Positions 1-5,822 are shown, numbered from the stretch's first letter. The stretch: DNA of 5,822 nt from Candidatus Heimdallarchaeota archaeon (GCA_030671945.1 DAOVHJ010000176.1:1-5822), one strand, 5' to 3'. Notes: a model not told the origin generated them from the sequence alone. A program made the numbers and translations.

Positions 1-152
1 GCTAGATTTCCCTTGAGATGTGTGCATAATCTATCTATTGCGTAAAATTCTCCTTCAATTTTGAATACGGCAATATCCTTGCCTTCAATCTTAAAGGTTT
101 TAACATCATTATCAGGGATCTCAGATACAGAACATAATTTTAGTGTACTCAT
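1..152 (-). CDS. Rieske-type [2Fe-2S] protein, N-terminal fragment (cut by left edge)
   Basis: Reading leftward from ATG at 152-150 gives 50 codons and stays open to the window edge. The product begins MSTLKLCSVSEI and reaches C43-T-H45-L-K-G-N-L at residues 43-50. This matches the first half of a Rieske cluster site (CxHxxxxL), where one Cys and one His bind one iron. The preceding pattern, a short beta strand with 'VFKIEGEFYAIDRLC', is typical of small NirD-like or Rieske ferredoxin proteins. Such proteins carry electrons to oxygenases or reductases in the cytosol. The second CxxH pair lies outside the window, so the domain is not fully verified, and the protein could be either a stand-alone ferredoxin of about 100 residues or the start of a larger enzyme. 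No signal peptide or membrane segment is seen, which argues against a bc1-type Rieske subunit. The gene diverges from the LarA-like gene across a 191-base gap. Confidence 0.8.
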   Translation of the reverse strand, partial: MSTLKLCSVSEIPDNDVKTFKIEGKDIAVFKIEGEFYAIDRLCTHLKGNL

Positions 153-343
153 CAAGATCTTCTCTTTTTATGCAAGCTAATACAATAATTAGTTATAGAT
201 ATCAAGTAGTGGATACTTTGCATATGAGTTTAAAAATTTTGTAGCAAAAGAGCATGAAAATTCAAACAAAAATTATCAAAAGACATAATAATTAACAAAT
301 GCAAACATCTCATACTCAAATATAACCCATTGGATGGTACTAA
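153..343. promoter_or_regulatory. Divergent intergenic region between Rieske gene and larA-like gene
   Basis: This very AT-rich spacer must carry the start signals of both flanking genes, which point away from each other. For the leftward gene, a TATA-like stretch lies on the minus strand at about 190-201 (tatctataacta), which would give a short leader; GCATAAAAAG at about 165-174 is too close to the start unless transcription starts inside the gene. For the rightward gene, AAATATAAC at 318-326 sits about 22 bases before the ATG, so a transcript would be almost leaderless, and TTTAAAAATTTT at 229-240 is another option. These are assignments by eye in a sequence where AT-rich words are common. 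No open frame of note and no RNA gene is seen here. Confidence 0.4.
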
Positions 344-1699
344 ATGGCAGAATATATGGACACACCTATAGATTATGGAGAAGATGAAATCAATGGTTTC
401 ATTCCAAAGAACGCTAATGCTAAGTATCTCGAGATAAAGGGAGATTTTCCAGAAATTGTTGCAATTGAGGAAAAACTCTATGAGGTATTAGATAAGCCAA
501 TTGACAGCCCAGCACTTAAAGAAGTAGTTGAGAAGAATTACTCAAAAGGGAAAGCTGTAATCATCTTGGTAGATGATAACACAAGACCAAACATACATAC
601 TCGTATTTTATTACCAATTCTCTTTCCAAAAATCATAGAGTATGGAGTTGCAGCCGAAGACCTAAAAATACTAGTAGCCAGTGGCACTCATCGCCCACCA
701 ACTCCAGCAGAAGTTGAGAAAAAGATTTTAGGAACAGAAATCTGGAATAAATACAAAGATCACGTTGTGGCACATAATTGTGATGAAGGAGTAAAGGAAA
801 TTGGAACCTCAAGTAGAGGAACACCAATCTTTCTTAATGAACTCGCTTTAGATTCATGTATAATCATAGCTATGACAGATTCCGAATACCATTATTTTGC
901 TGGTATAGCTGGAACTGTGAAACAATTCTTTCCAGGAATTGCAGGACGAGAAACCATCAGCAGAAATCATCCTAAAGCCTTTAGTTTAGAGACTGGTTTC
1001 AAAGCCGAATGCCGATTAGGAAATACCGAAGGAAACCCAGTTATCCAAGACATGAAGGAAATGGTTCAAACTGTTATGAAGACCAAAGCAGTCTTTTGTA
1101 TTGATGCTATTCTTCACGAAAAGAAAATTGTACAGATAAATGCGGGAAACATTATTTCTCTTCATGAAATGGCTGGAGGATTACTGAAACCATTAAGAAT
1201 TATTGATGTTGACAAGCCTGCTGACTTGGTTATTGTTACTACAGGTGAACTTGGTTTGAATTTATATCAAGCAGGAAAAGGAGTACATGCTGCTTGGAAT
1301 GCTGCTAAGAAAGGTGGTAAAATCTTACTTTTAGCAAAAGCACAGGATGGGGTAGGCAATCAAGCCTATCATGATACCATGATCGCAATAAAAGAAATGG
1401 ATCTCGATACTGCTCTAACCTGGGTAGTTGAGAACAAATGCACCGAAGAAACCTTTAGAATTGGCAACCAAAAACCAGTAGATTTGTTACGAATACTAAA
1501 AGATAACCAAATTGATATGATTACCGAAATGAATCATAAAGAACTAAAGGAAACCTTCAGAATAAATCCAATAGAAATCAAAGGTACATTGCAAGAAACC
1601 ATACGAAACTATGTTAAGATCTTTTTAGAAGCGAAACCTGAAGGTACAATTTATATCATGGCAGATGCTGGTAATTTCGTCAAGCCGAAAGAGAACTAA
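344..1699 (+). CDS. LarA-family (DUF2088) nickel-pincer racemase/epimerase homologue
   Basis: The 451-residue product resembles lactate racemase LarA (about 425 residues), which inverts an alpha-hydroxy acid by hydride transfer to a tethered nickel-pincer nucleotide. The N-terminal DUF2088 domain holds VDDNTRP (76-82), SGTHRP (113-118), GTSSRGTP (154-161) and VKQFFPGIAGRETISRNH (192-209). By motif and spacing, H116 and H183 match the catalytic His108 and His174 of the Lactiplantibacillus enzyme, K193 the cofactor-tethering Lys184, and H209 the nickel ligand His200; the gaps H183-K193 (10) and K193-H209 (16) are identical to that enzyme. NLYQAGKG (306-313) probably gives the active-site Gln and Lys (Q309, K312). 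It should therefore bind cofactor. The family also includes malate, phenyllactate and sugar-acid racemases or epimerases, so the substrate is unknown. No larB, larC or larE is in view. The start at 344 is chosen because GGATGGT (332-338) precedes it by 5 bases; the Met at 356 lacks such a site. No signal peptide, so likely cytosolic. Confidence 0.9.
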   Translation: MAEYMDTPIDYGEDEINGFIPKNANAKYLEIKGDFPEIVAIEEKLYEVLDKPIDSPALKEVVEKNYSKGKAVIILVDDNTRPNIHTRILLPILFPKIIEYGVAAEDLKILVASGTHRPPTPAEVEKKILGTEIWNKYKDHVVAHNCDEGVKEIGTSSRGTPIFLNELALDSCIIIAMTDSEYHYFAGIAGTVKQFFPGIAGRETISRNHPKAFSLETGFKAECRLGNTEGNPVIQDMKEMVQTVMKTKAVFCIDAILHEKKIVQINAGNIISLHEMAGGLLKPLRIIDVDKPADLVIVTTGELGLNLYQAGKGVHAAWNAAKKGGKILLLAKAQDGVGNQAYHDTMIAIKEMDLDTALTWVVENKCTEETFRIGNQKPVDLLRILKDNQIDMITEMNHKELKETFRINPIEIKGTLQETIRNYVKIFLEAKPEGTIYIMADAGNFVKPKEN

Positions 1700-1734
1700 T
1701 CTCTTTCACTTTTTTTTCTTTTTCTTTTCATTTT
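1700..1734 (+). terminator. Pyrimidine-rich, hairpin-less terminator after larA-like gene
   Basis: Directly after the TAA of the LarA-like gene comes a tract of almost only T and C, including an unbroken run of eight or so T at 1711-1717 and its flank, then further T runs at 1719-1722, 1725-1728 and 1731-1734. No stable hairpin precedes it. Archaeal RNA polymerase terminates at such T-rich stretches without a stem. The tract suggests that the LarA-like gene is not co-transcribed with purS. Confidence 0.6.
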
Positions 1735-1736
1735 CA

Positions 1737-1762
1737 TATTTAACAATGTTATAAGCAACATT
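1737..1762 (+). promoter_or_regulatory. Candidate pur promoter: TATA-like box within an inverted repeat
   Basis: TTATAAG at 1749-1755 is a reasonable archaeal TATA box; with the usual spacing of about 26 bases, transcription would start near 1778, leaving a leader of about 47 bases before purS. TATTTAAC at 1737-1744 is an alternative. The first box lies inside a perfect inverted repeat, AATGTT (1745-1750), a 6-base spacer, and AACATT (1757-1762), which could be an operator for a dimeric repressor. Short AT-rich repeats arise often by chance, so the operator role is only a suggestion. Confidence 0.35.
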
Positions 1763-1777
1763 TTTAACTCATCGCAA

Positions 1778-1802
1778 CTTGTGGAAACACAGCCACTCGA
1801 AG
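1778..1802 (+). other. Possible hairpin in the purS leader
   Basis: CTTGTGG (1778-1784) can pair with CCAC (1793-1796) and AAG (1800-1802), giving seven base pairs with a three-base bulge (1797-1799) and an 8-base loop. An exclusive alternative is the small stem TGTG-GAAA-CACA (1780-1791) capped by a GNRA tetraloop. If transcription starts near 1778, this structure would sit at the very 5' end of the message. It resembles no riboswitch family I can name, and its stability is modest. Confidence 0.25.
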
Positions 1803-1808
1803 AATCTT

Positions 1809-1815
1809 AGGCGGT
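1809..1815 (+). promoter_or_regulatory. Ribosome binding site of purS
   Basis: AGGCGGT differs from AGGAGGT by one base and ends 9 bases before the purS ATG, a workable spacing. It fixes the start at 1825; no other in-frame ATG precedes it closely. Confidence 0.5.
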
Positions 1816-1824
1816 TTTAAAATT

Positions 1825-2082
1825 ATGGCAAAATTTAACGCTGAAGTAATTATAGAGGGGAAGAAGAACGCGCGTGATCCTGAGGGAGAAACAATTATGC
1901 GTGACCTAATGATTAAACATGGTTATGACATGGTTTCTTCTGTTCGTAGCGGGAAAATTTTGAAAATCACTTTAGAAGCCAAAAATGAAAAAGAAGCAGA
2001 GGACATCTGCTGGAATATGGTAAATGAACTTCGGATATACAATCCGGTTGCTCATGTTTGTACAATCAAGATGGTAAAATAA
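1825..2082 (+). CDS. purS: Phosphoribosylformylglycinamidine synthase subunit PurS
   Basis: The 85-residue product has the usual PurS length and layout: an opening beta strand (FNAEVIIEGKKN), the DPEGETIMRDL segment at 18-28 that matches the conserved DPxGxxI helix start, 'VRSGKILKITLEA' at 40-52, and the closing NPVAHVCTIKMV at 73-84 (usually NPVIExYxI). PurS has no catalytic residues; as a dimer it bridges PurL and PurQ and is needed to form the channelled complex that turns FGAR, ATP and glutamine into FGAM in the cytosol. The position directly before purQ and purL confirms the call. The gap to purQ is 29 bases, so the three genes are surely co-transcribed. The only oddity is Ala-His in the place of the common Ile-Glu after NPV, which looks like ordinary family variation. 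Confidence 0.95.
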   Translation: MAKFNAEVIIEGKKNARDPEGETIMRDLMIKHGYDMVSSVRSGKILKITLEAKNEKEAEDICWNMVNELRIYNPVAHVCTIKMVK

Positions 2083-2097
2083 ACTTGCTTTGTAAAT

Positions 2098-2104
2098 AAG
2101 GTGA
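2098..2104 (+). promoter_or_regulatory. Ribosome binding site of purQ
   Basis: AAGGTGA lies 7 bases before the ATG at 2112. A second in-frame ATG follows two codons later (2118) but would sit 13 bases from this site, so 2112 is preferred. The two choices differ only by Met-Pro. Confidence 0.65.
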
Positions 2105-2111
2105 ACACATA

Positions 2112-2828
2112 ATGCCAATGCGAGTAATAGTAGTTCAATTTTCTGGATCAACGTGTGATCGTGATCTTGTATACGCCATGAAAGATGTCATGGGATGGGA
2201 AGTAGATCTTGTTTGGTATAAAGAGGCACAAAAGCATCTTGAAAGTTATGATGCGATTTTCTTACCAGGAGGATTTACCTATGGAGATCATCTCAGGGCA
2301 GGAATAATTGCAGCTTATACACCTGTAATGGACAAAGTGAAAGAATTAGCAAAGGAAGGATTCCCAGTTTTTGGAATTTGTAATGGTTTCCAAATCCTTG
2401 TTGAATCAGGATTGCTCACTGGAGCCTTAATTGGTAATGATACCTTACGTTTCAGTTGTAAATGGACAAATTTGCGTGTTGAAACAACAAGAAGTGCTGC
2501 AACAAATGTTGCTAAGAAAGGTGATATCTGGAAAGTGCCAATTGCTCATGGAGAAGGCAGATACTTTCTTGATGAAAAAGGACTCAAAGAACTAAATGAA
2601 AACGACCAAGTAGTTTGGCGTTATGTTTCTGATGATGGTAAAATAACAGCGGAAGGAAATCCTAATGGTTCAATTGAAAACATTGCAGGAATTTGCAATT
2701 TAGAAGGCAATGTTGTAGGTTTAATGCCTCATCCAGAGAGAGCTTCTGAAAGCATCTTAAGTCCATGGGGATCAGACCATGGAAAATTATACTTCCAATC
2801 ACTTGAAAATTATTTTAGGAGAGGTTAA
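2112..2828 (+). CDS. purQ: Phosphoribosylformylglycinamidine synthase, glutaminase subunit PurQ
   Basis: The 238-residue product is a class I (triad) glutamine amidotransferase that releases ammonia from glutamine and passes it to PurL for FGAM formation. Visible motifs are GSTCDRD (12-18, usually GSNCDRD), LPGGFTYGDHLRAG (51-64), the nucleophile elbow FGICNGFQ with Cys90, HGEGRY (146-151), NPNGS (183-187) and GLMPHPER (203-210), which supplies the triad residues His207 and Glu209. The pattern GGFTYGD together with HGEG and PNGS separates PurQ from other amidotransferases such as HisH, PabA or GuaA. All catalytic residues are present, so the enzyme should be active. It is soluble, with no signal or membrane segment. 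The stop codon is followed after one base by the ATG of purL, and the purL ribosome binding site lies inside the last purQ codons, which points to coupled translation and matched subunit amounts. Confidence 0.97.
   Translation: MPMRVIVVQFSGSTCDRDLVYAMKDVMGWEVDLVWYKEAQKHLESYDAIFLPGGFTYGDHLRAGIIAAYTPVMDKVKELAKEGFPVFGICNGFQILVESGLLTGALIGNDTLRFSCKWTNLRVETTRSAATNVAKKGDIWKVPIAHGEGRYFLDEKGLKELNENDQVVWRYVSDDGKITAEGNPNGSIENIAGICNLEGNVVGLMPHPERASESILSPWGSDHGKLYFQSLENYFRRG
2817..2824 (+). promoter_or_regulatory. Ribosome binding site of purL inside the purQ 3' end
   Basis: AGGAGAGG ends 5 bases before ATG 2830. It is the strongest Shine-Dalgarno match in the window and decides the purL start against an in-frame ATG at 2779 that lies inside purQ and has no such site. 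Confidence 0.8.
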
Positions 2829-2829
2829 A

Positions 2830-5073
2830 ATGACACAAGAAACTGTTTTACGAGATGAAATCAATCTTACCAAAGAGGAGAAAGAAGTAGTTTATAAAAC
2901 GTTAAACAGAGAACCAACCATCCCAGAAGCAGCAATGTTGGAAGTTATGAATTCCGAGCATTGTAGCTACAAAAGTTCCAGACCTGTCTTACCAAAATTA
3001 CCAACAGAGGGTCCTAGAGTTATCTGTGGGCCAGGCGAAGATGCAGGTGTAGTAGATATAGGTGATGGGTTAGCACTTGTTTTCAAATTGGAATCACACA
3101 ATCATCCTTCTGCACTTGACCCTTTCAATGGTGCTGCAACCGGTATTGGAGGAATAATTAGAGATATTCTGTGTATGGGAGCACGTCCAATAGGTTTGTT
3201 GGATAGTTTTCGACTTGGTGATTTATCAGATCCTCACACTAAATGGTTATTGAAGTGGGTTACCAAAGGTGTCGGAGATTATGGTAATTGTGTAGGTATT
3301 TCCAATGCCGGAGGAGACATCGAATTCGACCCTTCATTTCAAATTAATTGTTTAATCAATGTTGGTTGTTTTGGAGTAATGCGAAAAGATGATTTAGCAT
3401 TGAGTAGAGCAACAACCCCTGGTGATAAACTCATTCTTCTAGGTGGTTCCACAGGTAGAGATGGCATAGGCGGTGCTTCCTTTGCCTCTAAGAATATTAC
3501 TGAAGACTCTGAAAGTGATAGGGGTGCAGTGCAAATTGGCGATCCTTATATGAAGAAATTGATTATAGAAGCAACTCTTGAAGCAATAAAGGCAGGTGTC
3601 GTTGAAGGTCTAAAAGATTTAGGAGCGGCAGGAGTTACATGCTCAATTTCTGAAACTGCTGATGCTGGTGGCACAGGAACCGAGATTCAACTTGAGAAAA
3701 TTAGAATTCGAGAAGATGACATGGAACCTTGGGAAATACTCGTTAGTGAATCACAAGAAAGAATGTTCTTTGTAGTAAAACCGGATAATGTCAAAAAGAT
3801 TAGTAAAATCTTTGACAAATATGAATTACCTTATGAAATATTAGGTGAAGTAACTGATACAGGCAAATGTGTTGTAAAATATCGCGATCAAACTATTGTT
3901 GACCTACCAGCTCATCTATTAACAAAACCCCCTGCTGCGGACAGAAAAGCTACTTATCCGAAATACCTCAACAAATTGAACCAAAAGTGGTTGCCAAAAG
4001 AACCCAAGGATAATGAACTCAATGATATATGTCGCAAAATAATGGCAAGTGACAATATGATTAGTAGAGAATGGGTGTACAGACAGTACGATACAGAAGT
4101 GGGATTGCATTCTGTTGTTAAATCTGGACAAGCAGATGCAGGAGTATTCCGATTATCAGAATTCGGTACTAAGAAAGGCATTGCAGTTACATTCGATGGA
4201 AACTCAAATCAATGTTACTTGGATCCCTACAATGGTGGAGCAGGAATTATGATGGAAGCATGCAGTAATGTAGCAGCAGTCGGTGCTGAACCAATAGCTA
4301 TGACTGATTGTCTTAACTTCGGAAACCCAGAACACCCACAAGTCTTCTGGACATTTGAAAAAGTAGTAGAAGGACTTGCTGATGCTGCAAAAGCTCTTGG
4401 TGTTCCCTGTGTAGGCGGAAATGTAAGCTTTTACAACCACGATGAAGTAAGGGATGTAGCTGTAAAACCATCCCCAGTAATTTTCGTAGCAGGTCTACTA
4501 GATGATGTTGAGAAAGCCGTGAATAATAGCTTTAAATCTCCTGAGGAATTCATAATCCTAATCGGCGATACAAATACTGAAATTGGTGGATCTGAATATA
4601 CAAAGGTCATTCATTCCTCTGATGACGGGCAAGTTCCCAAAGTAGATTTTGCTAATGCAAAGAATGTGTTAAAGAAAGTCGTCAAGGCAGTGAATGAAGG
4701 ATTGGTTACTTCAAGTCATGATATTTCAAAAGGAGGATTATTTGTCGCTTTAACTGAAATGGCGATGGCTGGTAATTTAGGCTTTAAAGTTGGCCTAAAA
4801 AGAATACCAGCAGACACTCAAAGAAGTGATATCAAACTTTTCTCGGAAACACATGGACGATTCTTAATGACTGCAAAACAAGAAGACATGGATAAATTGA
4901 TATCGATTTTTGCAGAAGATGAGATCCCAGCGTCATATATTGGTAGTGTAACCAAAGAAAAGAAACTTATCATAGAAAACGATGAAAATCAAGTGATAGT
5001 GGAATTATCCATTGAAGATATAAAGCATGTTTGGGACACAAGAATGGAGGAAGAAATGGAGGGGAAAAAGTAA
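2830..5073 (+). CDS. purL: Phosphoribosylformylglycinamidine synthase, synthetase subunit PurL (small type)
   Basis: This 747-residue protein is the ATP-dependent synthetase subunit that converts FGAR to FGAM using ammonia from PurQ. It has the length of the stand-alone PurL of Bacillus (about 740) and not of the fused 1,300-residue form. Two PurM-like halves follow each other. The first has SEHCSYKSS (42-50, with the presumed catalytic His44), FKLESHNHPS (85-94), PFNGAATGIGGIIRDI (98-113), DLGAAG (263-268) and SESQERM (306-312). The second has YNGGAGI (467-473), AEPIAMTDCLNFGNPE (486-501), GGNVSFYN (529-536), SSHDISKGGL (628-637) and ETHGRF (673-678). All major family motifs look intact. The in-frame frame extends 17 codons upstream to an ATG at 2779, but these codons overlap purQ and lack a ribosome binding site, while 2830 has one and leaves a 1-base gap to purQ. 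The acidic-basic tail EEEMEGKK is unremarkable. Confidence 0.97.
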   Translation: MTQETVLRDEINLTKEEKEVVYKTLNREPTIPEAAMLEVMNSEHCSYKSSRPVLPKLPTEGPRVICGPGEDAGVVDIGDGLALVFKLESHNHPSALDPFNGAATGIGGIIRDILCMGARPIGLLDSFRLGDLSDPHTKWLLKWVTKGVGDYGNCVGISNAGGDIEFDPSFQINCLINVGCFGVMRKDDLALSRATTPGDKLILLGGSTGRDGIGGASFASKNITEDSESDRGAVQIGDPYMKKLIIEATLEAIKAGVVEGLKDLGAAGVTCSISETADAGGTGTEIQLEKIRIREDDMEPWEILVSESQERMFFVVKPDNVKKISKIFDKYELPYEILGEVTDTGKCVVKYRDQTIVDLPAHLLTKPPAADRKATYPKYLNKLNQKWLPKEPKDNELNDICRKIMASDNMISREWVYRQYDTEVGLHSVVKSGQADAGVFRLSEFGTKKGIAVTFDGNSNQCYLDPYNGGAGIMMEACSNVAAVGAEPIAMTDCLNFGNPEHPQVFWTFEKVVEGLADAAKALGVPCVGGNVSFYNHDEVRDVAVKPSPVIFVAGLLDDVEKAVNNSFKSPEEFIILIGDTNTEIGGSEYTKVIHSSDDGQVPKVDFANAKNVLKKVVKAVNEGLVTSSHDISKGGLFVALTEMAMAGNLGFKVGLKRIPADTQRSDIKLFSETHGRFLMTAKQEDMDKLISIFAEDEIPASYIGSVTKEKKLIIENDENQVIVELSIEDIKHVWDTRMEEEMEGKK

Positions 5074-5077
5074 CCCT

Positions 5078-5090
5078 TAATTTTTTTCAC
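5078..5090 (+). terminator. Weak T-run after purL
   Basis: A run of seven T, preceded by TTAA, begins a few bases after the purL stop, with no hairpin before it. In an archaeon it could cause partial termination and so lower purF transcript relative to purSQL, but it is far shorter than the tract at 1700-1734. Read-through into purF is equally possible. Confidence 0.25.
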
Positions 5091-5118
5091 AATTTGCTTT
5101 CGAATGTAAATCTAAAAG

Positions 5119-5127
5119 CTTTAAAAG
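5119..5127 (+). promoter_or_regulatory. Candidate internal promoter (TATA-like box) for purF
   Basis: CTTTAAAAG in the 87-base gap between purL and purF matches a typical archaeal TATA box. Transcription would then begin near 5149, giving a leader of about 12 bases that just includes the ribosome binding site of purF. The box overlaps the palindrome AAAGCTTT (5115-5122). Such AT-rich words are frequent here, so this is a candidate only. Confidence 0.35.
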
Positions 5128-5147
5128 AAGAGCTATCATAACTCGCA

Positions 5148-5153
5148 AGAGGA
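5148..5153 (+). promoter_or_regulatory. Ribosome binding site that fixes the TTG start of purF
   Basis: AGAGGA lies 7 bases before TTG 5161. The reading frame has a stop at 5122-5124 and no ATG between it and the catalytic cysteine codon, so this site and the TTG give the only good start I can find. Confidence 0.65.
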
Positions 5154-5160
5154 CCGATAT

Positions 5161-5822
5161 TTGTCAATAAAAGATCATTGTGGCATTATAGGTATTCGAA
5201 CTACTAAACGAATTCATGATATGGGTTTCTTATTATACCAAGGCATGTTAGCTTTACAACATCGGGGACAATCGAGCGCAGGTATAACAGTAATCAACAA
5301 GAAAAACATGAAAACTATATCTGATATTGGATTTGTAAAAGATATTTTCGATAAATACACTTTAGCATCCTTAAAAGGGAAATTTGGAATTGGACATGTT
5401 CGATACCCAACTGCTGGTGTTGATCTAACTATTGGCATTCAACCTTTCATTCTTCAAACAAGACAATTAAAAATAGCAATTGCTTTCAATGGTACAATAG
5501 CTAATTTTGAGGAGGTCAGAGATTTTCTTATGGATCAAGGCTTCAGATTTAGTCATGACACAGACACTGAGGTAATTGGTAAATTATTGGATTATGCTCT
5601 TGAAGAAGAAAATGGAGATATCACTAAAGCTTGTAAAAAGATCATTAGTTATTTAGATGGTGCTTATTCTATTTTATTTGCTACAAATAAGGGAGAAATA
5701 ATTGCATTAAGAGATCCTCTTGGATTTAAACCACTTTGTTATGGAAAAACAAAGGATGGAGATTTTGTAATCGCATCTGAGACTATTGGATTAACCATAG
5801 TTGGTGCAAAATTCGAGGATGA
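5161..5822 (+). CDS. purF: Amidophosphoribosyltransferase PurF, N-terminal part (cut by right edge)
   Basis: The frame gives 220 codons and stays open at the window end. PurF joins glutamine-derived ammonia to PRPP to make 5-phosphoribosylamine, the first committed step of purine synthesis. The visible part is the Ntn-type glutaminase domain. With a TTG start the protein begins MSIKDHCGIIGI, so the nucleophile is Cys7, exposed after removal of six residues. Other motifs are ALQHRGQSSAGI (31-42), GHVRYPTAG (78-86), FNGTIAN (109-115, usually HNGNxxN), DTDTEV (133-138), GAYSI, RDPLGFKPL (184-192) and IASET (204-208). The phosphoribosyltransferase domain, its PRPP loop and any iron-sulfur cysteines lie beyond the edge. 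The frame has a stop at 5122 and no upstream ATG; the first internal Met (21) would lose the cysteine. The RGQSSAG motif and the pur context favour PurF over GlmS. It follows purL after 87 bases, so it may have its own promoter. Confidence 0.93.
   Translation, partial: MSIKDHCGIIGIRTTKRIHDMGFLLYQGMLALQHRGQSSAGITVINKKNMKTISDIGFVKDIFDKYTLASLKGKFGIGHVRYPTAGVDLTIGIQPFILQTRQLKIAIAFNGTIANFEEVRDFLMDQGFRFSHDTDTEVIGKLLDYALEEENGDITKACKKIISYLDGAYSILFATNKGEIIALRDPLGFKPLCYGKTKDGDFVIASETIGLTIVGAKFED

Noticed and set aside
633..827. Minus-strand open frame of 64 codons
   Set aside because: It lies wholly inside the LarA-like gene, opposite its conserved SGTHRP region, and its product is of low complexity without any family pattern.
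1747..1755. ATG in the larA-purS gap as a small gene
   Set aside because: The frame reads Met-Leu-stop, and no other useful frame exists in the gap.
1765..1824. tRNA or known riboswitch in the purS leader
   Set aside because: The stretch is too short and lacks a cloverleaf, a T-loop pattern or the conserved core of a purine riboswitch.
2779..2829. In-frame ATG 17 codons upstream of purL
   Set aside because: These codons lie inside purQ, have no ribosome binding site, and do not resemble a PurL N-terminus; the ATG at 2830 has AGGAGAGG 5 bases upstream.
3919..4440. Three minus-strand open frames of 70-78 codons
   Set aside because: All lie opposite conserved purL codons, overlap each other in part, and show no motif or start signal; they are shadows.
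5214..5438. Minus-strand open frame of 74 codons
   Set aside because: It is antisense to the conserved PurF glutaminase motifs, which are clearly the coding strand.
344..5822. A novel multi-gene system combining the LarA homologue with purine synthesis
   Set aside because: The two are separated by a strong T-rich tract and a separate leader, and purSQLF is a standard cluster; chance adjacency is the simpler reading.

Overview
The window is AT-rich (roughly 37% GC by eye), gene-dense, and mostly core metabolism. It holds five protein genes: a partial Rieske [2Fe-2S] protein reading leftward off the left edge, a complete LarA/DUF2088 family gene, complete purS, purQ and purL, and the first 220 codons of purF running off the right edge. 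I see no tRNA, rRNA, insertion sequence, CRISPR array, phage gene or long repeat.

Organism: most likely an archaeon, possibly of the Asgard or a similar AT-rich lineage, but this is an inference and not proven. In favour are hairpin-less T tracts after genes, AT-rich TATA-like boxes at plausible distances from starts, and the absence of obvious bacterial -35/-10 pairs. Against a firm call, the order purS-purQ-purL-purF is shared by Firmicutes and many archaea, and Shine-Dalgarno sites are clear. The three-part FGAM synthase (separate PurS, PurQ and a ~750-residue PurL) rules out the fused single-chain enzyme of gammaproteobacteria and eukaryotes.

Layout: 1-152 (minus) Rieske N-terminus; 153-343 divergent intergenic region, likely with both promoters; 344-1699 larA-like gene; 1700-1734 pyrimidine-rich terminator; 1735-1824 leader of the pur cluster with a TATA-like box, a small inverted repeat and a possible hairpin; 1825-2082 purS; 2112-2828 purQ; 2830-5073 purL; 5074-5160 short gap with a T run and a TATA-like box; 5161-5822 purF from a TTG start.

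How the genes work together: PurF makes phosphoribosylamine from PRPP and glutamine, the first committed step of de novo purine synthesis. PurQ, PurL and PurS together convert FGAR to FGAM, the fourth step. The LarA-like protein is probably a separate transcription unit and a nickel-pincer racemase or epimerase of an alpha-hydroxy acid. No sequence feature links it to purines. I found no undescribed system here. The points worth a second look are the LarA homologue with its full catalytic set but no maturation genes in view, the TTG start and short propeptide of purF, the altered PurF glutamine-site motif, and the structured purS leader.
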